A DNA stretch of 64,000 nucleotides. Origin: Pseudomonas marginalis (GTDB lineage: Bacteria > Pseudomonadota > Gammaproteobacteria > Pseudomonadales > Pseudomonadaceae). Each line of letters begins with the position of its first letter. Within the stretch, counting starts at the first letter, position 1. This document shows positions 27,281 through 36,545 of the stretch, in pieces. The DNA lies in assembly GCF_900105325.1 (NCBI RefSeq), contig NZ_FNSU01000001.1, forward strand, positions 1,116,001 to 1,180,000, given 5' to 3'. The position numbers were made by a program, and so were the translations under genes. The notes under the pieces were generated by a model. It worked only from the letters and a program-made list of their open reading frames with translations. It ran no database searches and was not told where the DNA came from.

Positions 27281-28366
27281 GTGAGCAAGAGAGCCTATAA
27301 CTTCTGTGCCGGTCCCGCGGCGCTTCCTGAAGCAGTCCTGCAGCGTGCGCAGGGTGAACTCCTCGACTGGCATGGAAAAGGCCTCTCCGTGATGGAAATG
27401 AGCCATCGCAGCGATGAGTTCGTGTCCATTGCCACCAAGGCCGAGCAGGATCTGCGCGACTTGCTCGACATTCCATCCAACTACAAAGTGCTGTTCCTGC
27501 AAGGCGGCGCGAGCCAACAGTTCGCCCAGATCCCGCTGAACCTGCTGCCGGAAGGCGGCACTGCCGACTACATCGACACCGGTATCTGGGGGCAGAAGGC
27601 TATTGAAGAGGCTTCGCGCTACGGTCATGTCAATGTGGCCGGCACTGCCAAGCCCTACGACTACTTCGCCATTCCCGGTCAGAACGAATGGAAGCTGTCC
27701 AAGGACGCAGCCTACGTGCACTACGTCGCGAACGAAACCATTGGCGGCCTGGAGTTCGACTGGGTGCCGGAAGTCGGCGACGTTCCGCTGGTGTGCGACA
27801 TGTCCTCGGACATCCTCTCGCGGCCTATCGATGTGTCGCGCTACGGCATGATCTACGCCGGCGCGCAGAAGAACATCGGCCCGAGCGGCATCCTGGTCAA
27901 TATCGTGCGTGAGGACCTGCTGGGTCGCGCCCGTTCACTGTGCCCGACCATGCTCAACTACAAGGTCGCGGCCGACAACGGCTCGATGTACAACACCCCG
28001 CCGGCCTTCGCCTGGTACCTGTCGGGCCTGGTGTTCGAGTGGCTGAAGGAGCAGGGCGGCGTGGCGGCCATGGGCAAGCTCAACGAAGAGAAGAAGCGCA
28101 CCCTGTACGACTTCATCGACGCCAGCGGCCTGTACAGCAACCCGATCAACCTCACCGACCGCTCGTGGATGAACGTGCCGTTCCGCCTGGCCGATGACCG
28201 CCTGGACAAGCCATTCCTGGCCGGTGCCGACGCCCGTGGCCTGCTGAACCTCAAGGGTCACCGTTCGGTAGGTGGCATGCGCGCCTCCATCTACAACGCT
28301 GTGGACATTCACGCGATCAATGCGCTGGTTGCCTACATGGCAGAGTTCGAAAAGGAACACGGCTAA
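27281..28366 (+). CDS. serC: Phosphoserine aminotransferase
   Basis: A 361-residue PLP enzyme that makes phosphoserine (serine pathway) and phosphohydroxythreonine (pyridoxal pathway) from the 2-oxo acids. The PLP lysine is Lys197 in YAGAQKNIGPSG. The start is GTG at 27281, giving the family N-terminus MSKRAYNFCAGPAALP; the upstream frame runs through the BIME repeat and is not coding. It shares one base (TAATG) with pheA and opens the aromatic-amino-acid supraoperon. Confidence 0.97.
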   Translation: MSKRAYNFCAGPAALPEAVLQRAQGELLDWHGKGLSVMEMSHRSDEFVSIATKAEQDLRDLLDIPSNYKVLFLQGGASQQFAQIPLNLLPEGGTADYIDTGIWGQKAIEEASRYGHVNVAGTAKPYDYFAIPGQNEWKLSKDAAYVHYVANETIGGLEFDWVPEVGDVPLVCDMSSDILSRPIDVSRYGMIYAGAQKNIGPSGILVNIVREDLLGRARSLCPTMLNYKVAADNGSMYNTPPAFAWYLSGLVFEWLKEQGGVAAMGKLNEEKKRTLYDFIDASGLYSNPINLTDRSWMNVPFRLADDRLDKPFLAGADARGLLNLKGHRSVGGMRASIYNAVDIHAINALVAYMAEFEKEHG

Positions 28367-29460
28367 TGTCTGAACAAGAACTCAAGGCCCTGCGTGTACG
28401 CATTGACAGCCTGGACGAGAAAGTCCTGGAGCTGATCAGTGAGCGTGCGCGCTGCGCCCAGGAAGTGGCACGGGTGAAGATGGCGTCCCTGGCGGAGGGC
28501 GAAGTGCCGGTGTTCTACCGGCCGGAGCGTGAAGCCCAGGTGCTCAAGCGCGTCATGGAGCGTAACAAGGGCCCACTGGGCAACGAAGAGATGGCGCGGT
28601 TGTTCCGTGAAATCATGTCGTCGTGCCTGGCGCTCGAGCAGCCGCTGAAAGTGGCCTACCTCGGCCCGGAAGGCACCTTCACCCAGGCGGCGGCCATGAA
28701 GCACTTCGGCCACGCGGTGATCAGCAAGCCCATGGCGGCCATCGACGAGGTGTTCCGTGAAGTGGCGGCCGGCGCGGTGAACTTTGGCGTGGTACCGGTG
28801 GAAAACTCCACCGAAGGCGCGGTCAACCACACGCTGGACAGCTTCCTTGAGCACGACATGGTGATCTGCGGCGAAGTCGAGCTGCGCATCCACCATCACC
28901 TGCTGGTGGGTGAGAACACCAAGACCGACAGCATCAGCCGCATCTATTCCCACGCCCAGTCCCTGGCCCAGTGCCGCAAGTGGCTGGATGCGCATTACCC
29001 GAATGTGGAGCGCGTGGCGGTGTCCAGCAACGCCGAAGCGGCCAAGCGGGTCAAGGGTGAATGGAATTCGGCGGCGATCGCCGGTGATATGGCGGCAGGC
29101 CTGTATGGCCTGACGCGCCTGGCCGAGAAAATCGAGGATCGCCCGGACAACTCCACGCGTTTCCTGATGATCGGCAGCCAGGAAGTGCCGCCGACCGGCG
29201 ACGACAAGACTTCGATCATCGTCTCCATGAGCAACAAGCCCGGCGCGCTGCATGAGCTGCTGGTGCCGTTCCACGACAACGGGATTGACCTGACGCGCAT
29301 CGAGACGCGTCCTTCGCGCAGCGGTAAATGGACTTACGTGTTCTTTATCGACTTCATTGGCCACCACCGCGATCCGCTGGTCAAGGGCGTGCTGGAGAAG
29401 ATCAGTCAGGAAGCCGTGGCACTCAAGGTGCTGGGCTCTTACCCGAAAGCGGTTTTGTGA
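28366..29460 (+). CDS. pheA: Bifunctional chorismate mutase / prephenate dehydratase (P-protein)
   Basis: A 364-residue fusion for phenylalanine synthesis. The AroQ-type chorismate mutase covers about 1-90 (LRVRIDSLDEKVLELISERA). The dehydratase covers about 95-275 with the DNSTRF catalytic motif. A C-terminal ACT domain (GALHELL, then ETRPSRSGKW) binds phenylalanine for feedback control. It overlaps the serC stop by one base and is followed nine bases later by hisC. Confidence 0.97.
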   Translation: MSEQELKALRVRIDSLDEKVLELISERARCAQEVARVKMASLAEGEVPVFYRPEREAQVLKRVMERNKGPLGNEEMARLFREIMSSCLALEQPLKVAYLGPEGTFTQAAAMKHFGHAVISKPMAAIDEVFREVAAGAVNFGVVPVENSTEGAVNHTLDSFLEHDMVICGEVELRIHHHLLVGENTKTDSISRIYSHAQSLAQCRKWLDAHYPNVERVAVSSNAEAAKRVKGEWNSAAIAGDMAAGLYGLTRLAEKIEDRPDNSTRFLMIGSQEVPPTGDDKTSIIVSMSNKPGALHELLVPFHDNGIDLTRIETRPSRSGKWTYVFFIDFIGHHRDPLVKGVLEKISQEAVALKVLGSYPKAVL

Positions 29461-29469
29461 GGCTTTAAC

Positions 29470-30582
29470 ATGAGTGGCAACTTCCTCGCCCTGGCCCAGC
29501 CGGGCGTGCAACAACTGTCGCCTTACGTTCCGGGCAAGCCTGTGGACGAGCTGGCGCGTGAGTTGAACCTGGACCCCTCCAAGATCGTCAAGCTGGCGAG
29601 TAACGAGAATCCACTGGGCCCAAGCCCCAGGGTATTGGCGGCGATTCGCGAAGAATTGGCCGAGTTGACGCGTTACCCGGACGGCAATGGCTTCGCCCTC
29701 AAGTCCCTGTTGGCAGAAACATGCCGGGTCGAGCTGAACCAGGTCACCCTGGGCAACGGTTCCAATGACATACTCGAGCTGGTCGGGCGTGCCTACCTGG
29801 CGCCGGGCCTGAACGCCGTGTTCAGCGAGCACGCGTTTGCGGTCTACCCGATCGTCACCCAGGCGGTCGGTGCCGACGCCCGCGTTATCCCTGCCAGGAA
29901 CTGGGGCCATGACCTGCCGGCCATGCTGGCCGCCATCGACGCCCAGACCCGCGTCGTGTTTATCGCCAACCCGAACAACCCGACCGGCACCTGGTTCGAT
30001 GCGCAGGCGCTCAACGACTTCCTGCAGGACGTGCCTGAGCATGTGCTGGTGGTGCTGGACGAGGCCTACATCGAGTACGCCGAAGGCAGCGACCTGCCGA
30101 ACGGCCTGGATTTCCTGGCGGCCTACCCGAACCTGCTGGTGTCGCGCACCTTCTCCAAGGCCTATGGCCTGGCCTCGCTGCGGGTTGGCTATGGCTTGTC
30201 GACAGCGGTGGTGGCCGATGTGCTGAACCGCGTGCGCCAACCGTTCAACGTCAACAGCCTCGCCCTGGCGGCAGCCTGTGCGGCGGTGAAGGATGCCGAG
30301 TATCTGGAAGAAGGTCGCCGCATCAACGCAAGCGGCATGCTGCAGTTGCAGGATGGCTTCCGTGCGTTGGGCCTGGGCTGGATTCCCTCCAAGGGCAACT
30401 TCATCTGTGTCGACCTTGGTCAAGTGGCCGCCCCGGTATTCCAGGGGCTGCTGCGCGAAGGTGTGATCGTGCGGCCGGTGGCCAACTATGGCATGCCGAA
30501 CCACCTGCGGATCACCATCGGCTTGCCGGCTGAAAACAGCCGCTTCCTGGAGGCGCTGGCCAAGGTCCTGGCTCGTGGTTGA
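29470..30582 (+). CDS. hisC: Histidinol-phosphate / aromatic aminotransferase
   Basis: A 370-residue fold-type I PLP aminotransferase. The PLP lysine is Lys230 in TFSKAYGLASLR, and NPNNPTG binds the cofactor ring. In this position (hisC2 of P. aeruginosa, PA3165) it is thought to serve aromatic amino-acid and possibly histidine synthesis. It lies in the supraoperon between pheA and the TyrA-AroA fusion. Confidence 0.93.
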   Translation: MSGNFLALAQPGVQQLSPYVPGKPVDELARELNLDPSKIVKLASNENPLGPSPRVLAAIREELAELTRYPDGNGFALKSLLAETCRVELNQVTLGNGSNDILELVGRAYLAPGLNAVFSEHAFAVYPIVTQAVGADARVIPARNWGHDLPAMLAAIDAQTRVVFIANPNNPTGTWFDAQALNDFLQDVPEHVLVVLDEAYIEYAEGSDLPNGLDFLAAYPNLLVSRTFSKAYGLASLRVGYGLSTAVVADVLNRVRQPFNVNSLALAAACAAVKDAEYLEEGRRINASGMLQLQDGFRALGLGWIPSKGNFICVDLGQVAAPVFQGLLREGVIVRPVANYGMPNHLRITIGLPAENSRFLEALAKVLARG

Positions 30583-30610
30583 TGTCACTGCATTGCAACC
30601 TGCCGTGCCT

Positions 30611-32821
30611 ATGATCGGTCGCCTGGTGGTGGTCGGCCTGGGCTTGATCGGTGGCTCCTTCGCCAAAGGCCTGCGCGAAAGCGGGCTGTGCGGCGAAGTA
30701 GTCGGTGTGGACCTGGACCCGCAATCGCGCAAGCTGGCGGTGGAGTTGGGTGTGGTGGATCGCTGCGAGGCGGACCTGGCGCTGGCGTGCCAGGGGGCTG
30801 ACGTCATCCAGCTCGCTGTGCCGATCCTGGCCATGGAGAAACTGCTGGCGGTATTGGCCGGCATGGACCTGGGCCAGGCGATCCTGACCGACGTCGGCAG
30901 TGCCAAGGGCAATGTGGTGCGGGCCGCGCAGCAAGCCTTTGGCGGCATGCCGTCGCGTTTTGTGCCGGGCCATCCGATTGCCGGTTCCGAGCAGAGCGGG
31001 GTGGAAGCGTCCAATGCGCAGCTGTTCCGCCGCCATAAAGTGATCCTGACGCCGCTGGAGCAAACCGATCCGGCCGCGCTGGCGGTGGTGGATCGTCTCT
31101 GGCGTGAGCTGGGGGCGGATGTGGAACATATGCAGGTCGAGCGCCACGACGAAGTGCTGGCGGCGACCAGCCATTTGCCCCATCTGTTGGCATTCGGCCT
31201 GGTGGACTCCCTGGCCAAGCGCAACGAAAACCTCGAGATTTTCCGTTACGCCGCCGGTGGCTTCCGCGATTTCACGCGGATTGCCGGCAGCGATCCGGTG
31301 ATGTGGCACGACATCTTTCTCGCCAATCGCGAAGCGGTGTTGCGCACCCTGGACACCTTCCGCAGTGACCTCGACGCCTTGCGCGACGCGGTCGATGCCG
31401 GGGATGGCCATCAATTATTGGGCGTGTTCACCCGTGCGCGTGTGGCGCGTGAGCATTTCAGCAAGATCCTGGCTCGCCGGGCCTATATGGAAACCGCTGT
31501 GAACGCCGATGACCTGACTTTCCTCGCCAACCCGGGCGGCCGCTTGAGCGGGCGTATCCGGGTGCCGGGTGACAAGTCGATCTCCCATCGCTCGATCATG
31601 CTCGGCTCGTTGGCCGAGGGCGTGACGGAGGTGGAAGGGTTCCTTGAGGGTGAAGACGCCCTGGCGACCCTGCAGGCGTTTCGCGACATGGGCGTGGTGA
31701 TTGAAGGGCCGCACCATGGGCGCGTGACCATTCATGGTGTGGGCTTGCACGGCTTGAAGCCGGCGCCGGGGCCGATCTACCTGGGTAATTCCGGTACGTC
31801 CATGCGCCTGCTGTCCGGTTTGTTGGCGGCACAACGCTTTGACAGCGTGTTGACCGGCGATGCTTCCCTGTCCAAGCGCCCGATGAACCGCGTGGCCAAG
31901 CCATTGCGGGACATGGGTGCGGTGATCGAGACCGGGCCGGAAGGGCGTCCGCCGCTGACCATTCGTGGCGGCCAGGCGCTCAAAGGCATGAGCTATGCAA
32001 TGCCGATGGCCAGTGCCCAGGTCAAATCCTGTCTGTTGCTGGCGGGGCTGTATGCCGAAGGTCAAACCGCAGTGACCGAGCCTGCGCCGACCCGTGACCA
32101 TACCGAGCGTATGTTGCGCGGTTTTGGTTACCCGGTTGCGGTGGAAGGCGCTACCGCATCGGTGGAATCGGGTCATGTACTGACGGCTGCCCATATTGAA
32201 GTGCCGGGGGACATCTCCTCTTCGGCATTCTTCCTGGTGGCGGCTTCGATTGCCGCGGGCTCCGAGTTGTTGCTGGAGCATGTCGGCATCAACCCGACCC
32301 GCACCGGGGTGATCGATATCCTGCGGTTGATGGGGGCCGATATCACCTTGGAAAACCCGCGCGAAGTGGGTGGCGAGCCTGTCGCTGACCTGCGGGTGCG
32401 GGCAGCTGTATTGAAGGGTATCGAGATTCCAGAAGCGCTGGTGCCCCTGGCTATTGATGAATTCCCGGTGTTGTTCGTCGCGGCCGCCTGCGCTGAAGGC
32501 CGGACCATTTTGCGGGGCGCCGAAGAGTTGCGTGTTAAGGAGTCCGACCGTATCCAGGTCATGGCCGACGGTCTGCAGGTGCTGGGAGTGAAGTGTGAAC
32601 CGACCGCCGATGGGATTATCATTGACGGTGGCCTGATGGGCGGTGGTGAAGTCCATGCCCATGGCGATCACCGGATTGCCATGGCCTTCAGCGTGGCTTC
32701 CCTGCGGGCGGCTGCGCCGATTCGTATCCATGACTGCGCCAATGTTGCTACGTCTTTTCCGAACTTTCTTACACTGTGTGCCCAAGTCGGCATCCGTGTT
32801 GCCCAAGAGGCTCAATTGTGA
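30611..32821 (+). CDS. aroA: Fused prephenate dehydrogenase (TyrA) and EPSP synthase (AroA)
   Basis: A 736-residue natural fusion. The N-terminal TyrA part (about 1-295) has the NAD motif VVGLGLIGGSFAKG and the HPIAGSEQSG active-site segment. The C-terminal AroA part (about 305-736) has PGDKSISHRS, the phosphate-binding LGNSGTSMRLL, and KESDRI. It thus joins the shikimate step to EPSP with tyrosine branch chemistry. I use the ATG at 30611 (MIGRLVVVG). A GTG at 30575 inside hisC has a better AAGG spacing and is a real alternative. The 3' end overlaps cmk in GTGA. Confidence 0.93.
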   Translation: MIGRLVVVGLGLIGGSFAKGLRESGLCGEVVGVDLDPQSRKLAVELGVVDRCEADLALACQGADVIQLAVPILAMEKLLAVLAGMDLGQAILTDVGSAKGNVVRAAQQAFGGMPSRFVPGHPIAGSEQSGVEASNAQLFRRHKVILTPLEQTDPAALAVVDRLWRELGADVEHMQVERHDEVLAATSHLPHLLAFGLVDSLAKRNENLEIFRYAAGGFRDFTRIAGSDPVMWHDIFLANREAVLRTLDTFRSDLDALRDAVDAGDGHQLLGVFTRARVAREHFSKILARRAYMETAVNADDLTFLANPGGRLSGRIRVPGDKSISHRSIMLGSLAEGVTEVEGFLEGEDALATLQAFRDMGVVIEGPHHGRVTIHGVGLHGLKPAPGPIYLGNSGTSMRLLSGLLAAQRFDSVLTGDASLSKRPMNRVAKPLRDMGAVIETGPEGRPPLTIRGGQALKGMSYAMPMASAQVKSCLLLAGLYAEGQTAVTEPAPTRDHTERMLRGFGYPVAVEGATASVESGHVLTAAHIEVPGDISSSAFFLVAASIAAGSELLLEHVGINPTRTGVIDILRLMGADITLENPREVGGEPVADLRVRAAVLKGIEIPEALVPLAIDEFPVLFVAAACAEGRTILRGAEELRVKESDRIQVMADGLQVLGVKCEPTADGIIIDGGLMGGGEVHAHGDHRIAMAFSVASLRAAAPIRIHDCANVATSFPNFLTLCAQVGIRVAQEAQL

Positions 32822-33507
32822 ATATCAAAGCACCGGTGATTACCATCGACGGGCCAAGCGGCTCGGGCAAAGGCACGATCGCCGGCATCCTGGCCAAGCG
32901 CCTGGGCTGGTGCCTGCTGGATTCCGGCGCGTTGTACCGCCTGCTGGCGTTTGCCGCACGCAACCATGGCGTCGACCTGACCAACGAAGAATCCCTGAAG
33001 CTGCTGGCCGCGCACCTCGATGTGCAGTTCGTCGGCGCGACGGAAGGTCATCCCCAGCGCATCATCCTGGAAGGGGACGATGTGACCGATGACCTGCGTA
33101 ACGAGCAGGTCGGCTCCTGGGCCTCCCAGGTTGCCGCGCTGCCGGCGGTGCGTGATGCGCTGTTGCAGCGTCAGCGGGCTTTCCAGGAGCCGCCGGGGCT
33201 GGTGGCCGATGGCCGCGACATGGGCACGGTGGTGTTTCCCGAGGCGCCGCTGAAGATTTTCCTGACCGCCAGCGCCGAGGAGCGGGCTCGCCGCCGCTAC
33301 TTGCAGTTGAAGGGCAAAGTCGATGGTGTTAGTCTGTCGAGTCTGCTAGATGAGATCCGTGCACGCGATGAGCGTGATACCCAGCGCGCAGTAGCCCCGC
33401 TCAAGCCGGCGGCTGATGCCATACAGCTGGATTCCACGGAGTTGTCCATCGAGCAGGTGCTGGAACGCATCTTGAGTGAAATCGCCATTCGCGATATCGC
33501 CGGGTGA
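32818..33507 (+). CDS. cmk: Cytidylate kinase
   Basis: A 229-residue kinase phosphorylating CMP and dCMP. The P-loop is GPSGSGKGT, DSGALYRLLA binds the base, and DGRDMGTVVFP and RARRRYLQLK complete the site. It starts with GTG inside the stop codon of the tyrA-aroA gene (GTGA overlap) with AGAGG upstream. It is followed by a terminator-like hairpin before rpsA, which probably tempers read-through into the ribosomal gene. Confidence 0.96.
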   Translation: MNIKAPVITIDGPSGSGKGTIAGILAKRLGWCLLDSGALYRLLAFAARNHGVDLTNEESLKLLAAHLDVQFVGATEGHPQRIILEGDDVTDDLRNEQVGSWASQVAALPAVRDALLQRQRAFQEPPGLVADGRDMGTVVFPEAPLKIFLTASAEERARRRYLQLKGKVDGVSLSSLLDEIRARDERDTQRAVAPLKPAADAIQLDSTELSIEQVLERILSEIAIRDIAG

Positions 33508-33508
33508 T

Positions 33509-33554
33509 CAAGAAGGCCGCAGGGGACCAGTCATAGTCCTGCGGTGGCTTCTTT
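33509..33554 (+). terminator. Terminator or attenuator between cmk and rpsA
   Basis: AGAAGGCCGCAGG pairs with CCTGCGGTGGCTTCT (one bulge), followed by TTTT. It lies directly after the cmk stop codon. Confidence 0.7.
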
Positions 33555-33568
33555 TAACTGAAACTGAC

Positions 33569-33588
33569 CCACACCGTCTGGGGTGTGG
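33569..33588 (+). promoter_or_regulatory. rpsA leader hairpin
   Basis: CCACACC (33569-33575) pairs with GGTGTGG (33582-33588) in the rpsA 5' leader, about 40 bases before the start codon. E. coli S1 represses its own translation through leader hairpins; this stem is a candidate counterpart by position. Confidence 0.45.
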
Positions 33589-33627
33589 AGATGGGCGTAT
33601 TCTTCGCCCTTATCAACAGGAATTAAA

Positions 33628-35313
33628 ATGAGCGAAAGCTTTGCGGAACTCTTTGAAGAAAGCCTAAAAACCCTGAACCTTCAGGCAGGCTCCATCATCA
33701 CCGGTGTTATCGTTGATATCGATTACCAAGCTCGCTGGGTAACCGTTCACGCTGGTCTGAAGTCTGAAGCTCTGATCCCGCTGGAACAGTTCTACAACGA
33801 TGCTGGTGATCTGACAATCAATGTCGGTGACGAAGTTCACGTTGCTCTGGACTCGGTTGAAGACGGTTTCGGTGAAACCAAGCTGTCCCGTGAAAAAGCC
33901 AAGCGCGCTGAATGCTGGATTGTTCTCGAAGCAGCCTTCGCAGCTGAAGAAGTGGTCAAGGGCGTTATCAACGGTAAGGTTAAAGGCGGCTTCACTGTCG
34001 ACGTTAACGGCATCCGTGCGTTCCTGCCAGGTTCTTTGGTCGACGTTCGTCCTGTGCGCGACACCACGCACCTGGAAGGCAAGGAACTCGAATTCAAGGT
34101 CATCAAGCTCGACCAGAAGCGCAACAACGTTGTCGTTTCCCGTCGCAGCGTCCTGGAAGCAGAGAACTCCGCCGAGCGTGAAGCTCTGCTGGAATCCCTG
34201 CAGGAAGGCCAACAAGTCAAAGGTATCGTCAAGAACCTCACCGATTACGGCGCATTCGTCGATCTGGGTGGCGTCGATGGCCTGCTGCACATTACCGACA
34301 TGGCTTGGAAGCGTATCAAGCATCCTTCCGAAATCGTCAATGTTGGCGACGAGATCGATGTCAAGGTTCTGAAATACGATCGCGAGCGCAACCGTGTTTC
34401 CCTGGGCCTGAAGCAACTGGGTGAAGATCCATGGGTCGCTATCAAAGCCCGTTACCCAGAAAGCACTCGCGTCACCGCACGTGTTACCAACCTGACCGAC
34501 TACGGCTGCTTCGCTGAGCTGGAAGAAGGCGTTGAAGGCCTGGTACACGTTTCCGAAATGGACTGGACCAACAAGAACATCCACCCTTCGAAAGTCGTAC
34601 AAGTCGGCGACGAAGTGGAAGTCATGGTTCTGGACATCGACGAAGAGCGTCGTCGTATCTCCCTGGGCATCAAGCAGTGCAAATCTAACCCATGGGAAGA
34701 TTTCTCTGGCCAGTTCAACAAGGGCGATAAAATCTCCGGCACCATCAAGTCGATCACCGATTTCGGTATCTTCATTGGTCTGGACGGCGGCATCGACGGC
34801 CTGGTTCACCTGTCCGACATCTCCTGGAACGAAGTTGGCGAAGAAGCTGTTCGTCGTTTCAAGAAGGGCGACGAGCTGGACACCGTTATCCTGTCGGTTG
34901 ACCCAGAGCGCGAGCGCATCTCCCTGGGTATCAAGCAACTGGAAAGCGATCCGTTCTCCGAGTACGTTCAAGAGAACGACAAAGGCGCAATCGTTAAAGG
35001 CACTGTGAAAGAAGTTGACGCCAAAGGCGCCATCATCGTTCTGGCCGACGATATCGAAGCGACTCTGAAAGCCTCCGAAATCAGCCGTGACCGCGTTGAA
35101 GACGCGCGCAACGTTCTGAAAGAAGGCCAGGAAGTAGAAGCCAAGATCATCAGCGTCGATCGCAAGAGCCGCGTGATCCAACTCTCCATCAAGTCGAAAG
35201 ACGAAGTGGAAGAGAAAGAAGCCATCCAGAGCCTGAAATCGGCTCCGGAAGCTGCAACAGGCGAGACCACCATGGCCTCCCTGCTGCGCGAAGCAATGGC
35301 TAAACAGAACTAA
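33628..35313 (+). CDS. rpsA: 30S ribosomal protein S1
   Basis: A 561-residue protein with six S1/OB repeats that brings mRNA to the 30S subunit. Typical repeat motifs are NLTDYGAFVDLGGVDGLLHI, ITDFGIFIGLDGGIDGLVHL and RERISLGIKQL. Codon choice is visibly biased (GTT, GCT, CTG), as expected for a very highly expressed gene. The ATG at 33628 has CAGGA before it and gives the family start MSESFAELFEESL. It is closed by a strong terminator at 35331. Confidence 0.98.
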   Translation: MSESFAELFEESLKTLNLQAGSIITGVIVDIDYQARWVTVHAGLKSEALIPLEQFYNDAGDLTINVGDEVHVALDSVEDGFGETKLSREKAKRAECWIVLEAAFAAEEVVKGVINGKVKGGFTVDVNGIRAFLPGSLVDVRPVRDTTHLEGKELEFKVIKLDQKRNNVVVSRRSVLEAENSAEREALLESLQEGQQVKGIVKNLTDYGAFVDLGGVDGLLHITDMAWKRIKHPSEIVNVGDEIDVKVLKYDRERNRVSLGLKQLGEDPWVAIKARYPESTRVTARVTNLTDYGCFAELEEGVEGLVHVSEMDWTNKNIHPSKVVQVGDEVEVMVLDIDEERRRISLGIKQCKSNPWEDFSGQFNKGDKISGTIKSITDFGIFIGLDGGIDGLVHLSDISWNEVGEEAVRRFKKGDELDTVILSVDPERERISLGIKQLESDPFSEYVQENDKGAIVKGTVKEVDAKGAIIVLADDIEATLKASEISRDRVEDARNVLKEGQEVEAKIISVDRKSRVIQLSIKSKDEVEEKEAIQSLKSAPEAATGETTMASLLREAMAKQN

Positions 35314-35330
35314 GTTCTGTAAGGCTGTTA

Positions 35331-35357
35331 AAAAGGGCGACTTCGGTCGCCCTTTTT
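35331..35357 (+). terminator. Rho-independent terminator after rpsA
   Basis: AAAAGGGCGA and TCGCCCTTTT form a tight stem around CTTCGG, an extra-stable tetraloop type, followed by TTTTTT. Confidence 0.93.
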
Positions 35358-35464
35358 TGTGCCTGAAATTCGCTGAATCAACACGCAAGAACCAAGGCAG
35401 ACGCCTTGGTGTCAGAGCTGAATAGAGTATTGATAAAGGCGCTCCCGTGTTTTTAAGGATTTCG

Positions 35465-35749
35465 ATGAACAGGCTTATCGTGGTGTTCGCAGTGGTAATG
35501 CTTGCAGGCTGTTCCGTTACCAGCGCCAAAACTCACGCGAGGCGCGGTGTCAGCGGCATTGAGGTCGATTGCTCGGGGTTGGGCAACAACTGGGATAAGT
35601 GCGAGAAACGCGCCGCCCGCGAATGCAGGATGCAGGGCTATAAGGTCATCACCAGGTCCAGCGACGCTAAGGACGAAGAGGGTGATTACTTGTTCGGTTG
35701 GAACCCTGCAGGAGCGGTCACTCGTACCATGCTCGTGATCTGCAATTGA
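35465..35749 (+). CDS. Small lipoprotein of unknown function
   Basis: A 94-residue predicted lipoprotein. The signal peptide MNRLIVVFAVVMLAGC ends in a lipobox (LAGC) with Cys16 as lipidation site. The mature part has four more cysteines (CSGLGNNWDKC, AREC, VIC), which could form disulfides in the periplasm. AAGGA stands before the ATG at 35465. It lies between rpsA and ihfB but outside the rpsA terminator, so it has its own promoter or read-through. No function can be assigned. Confidence 0.8.
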   Translation: MNRLIVVFAVVMLAGCSVTSAKTHARRGVSGIEVDCSGLGNNWDKCEKRAARECRMQGYKVITRSSDAKDEEGDYLFGWNPAGAVTRTMLVICN

Positions 35750-35879
35750 GAGTGTGGGTCGCTCATGGCGGCGTTATTCAAACGGCAGATAAGTTGGTAG
35801 ATGGGCTGTTCAAATTCATCAAGTCATGCTAAAACCTTCGAAGCGCTTTTCCTAGCTGCTTGAAAAAGAAGGGAAAAAT

Positions 35880-36167
35880 ATGACCAAGTCGGAATTGATC
35901 GAACGCATCGTCACCCATCAGGGCCTGCTCTCGTCCAAGGACGTCGAGTTGGCCATCAAGACCATGCTTGAGCAGATGTCCCAATGCCTGGCCACCGGCG
36001 ATCGCATCGAGATTCGCGGTTTTGGCAGCTTTTCTCTACACTACCGCGCCCCCCGCGTGGGGCGTAACCCCAAGACCGGTCAGTCCGTCAGCCTAGACGG
36101 CAAATTTGTCCCGCATTTCAAGCCGGGCAAGGAGTTGCGGGATCGGGTGAATGAAGAGGAAGAGTAG
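35880..36167 (+). CDS. ihfB: Integration host factor subunit beta
   Basis: A 95-residue DNA-bending protein that pairs with IhfA. The intercalating arm carries GRNPKTGQSV with the key Pro. GDRIEIRGFGSFSLHYR is the family core. A GAAGGGA site precedes the ATG. Its position after rpsA and before the O-antigen locus is standard for Pseudomonas. Confidence 0.96.
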   Translation: MTKSELIERIVTHQGLLSSKDVELAIKTMLEQMSQCLATGDRIEIRGFGSFSLHYRAPRVGRNPKTGQSVSLDGKFVPHFKPGKELRDRVNEEEE

Positions 36168-36545
36168 AGGGTAGCAATAAGATATCGGCCACCTTTAACG
36201 CTAGTTTCAAATGGCATCTTGGATCTTTTCCGGTCCGATGCAGTGAGTTAACGAGCGCCATCTGTTCGGCAAATTTAAGGGCCTTGAGCCCTGCAGTTTC
36301 AATCTTCCCTGCTTTCGAGTGCCGGGGCACTAAAGATAAAATTTCAATACTAGTATAATAAAGTGTTGTTATTTTCGCGGCTGGACTATTTTATTTTTCT
36401 GTGATAATGGCCTGCTAGGGCTTTTTGTTTTTAGTGAGAATGGTTTTCATCCTTTGTGCATCTGCGGGATGAAAGCATGAGGGTAAAATGGCTTTATAAA
36501 AATCGCAGAGGCGATTTTTACGACAACGGATTAATGGAAATACAC
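36168..36545 (+). promoter_or_regulatory. Intergenic leader of the O-antigen operon with two hairpins
   Basis: 378 bases with no gene; base composition falls sharply to AT-rich here. A -10-like TATAAT is at 36354-36359, without a clear -35. Two perfect stems follow: TTTCATCC (36445-36452) with GGATGAAA (36467-36474), then TAAAAATCGC (36497-36506) with GCGATTTTTA (36511-36520) around an AGAG loop, 25 bases before tviB. The second stem ends in T5 and resembles an intrinsic terminator. The wzz and LapA-domain genes often found here in Pseudomonas are absent. Confidence 0.55.

Noticed and set aside
28363..31224. Open frame of about 950 codons on the minus strand across pheA, hisC and tyrA
   Set aside because: It spans three well-identified genes in antisense, with low-complexity Arg/His/Gln composition; a shadow of third-position GC bias.
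33664..35529. Open frame of about 620 codons opposite rpsA
   Set aside because: Antisense to the strongly biased rpsA codons; the repeated pattern only mirrors the S1 repeats.
36163..36176. Possible ops/JUMPstart element (GAGGGTAGCAAT) for RfaH at the start of the O-antigen region
   Set aside because: Only part of the ops core (GGTAGC) matches, it overlaps the ihfB stop, and the rest of JUMPstart is absent. Too short to claim.
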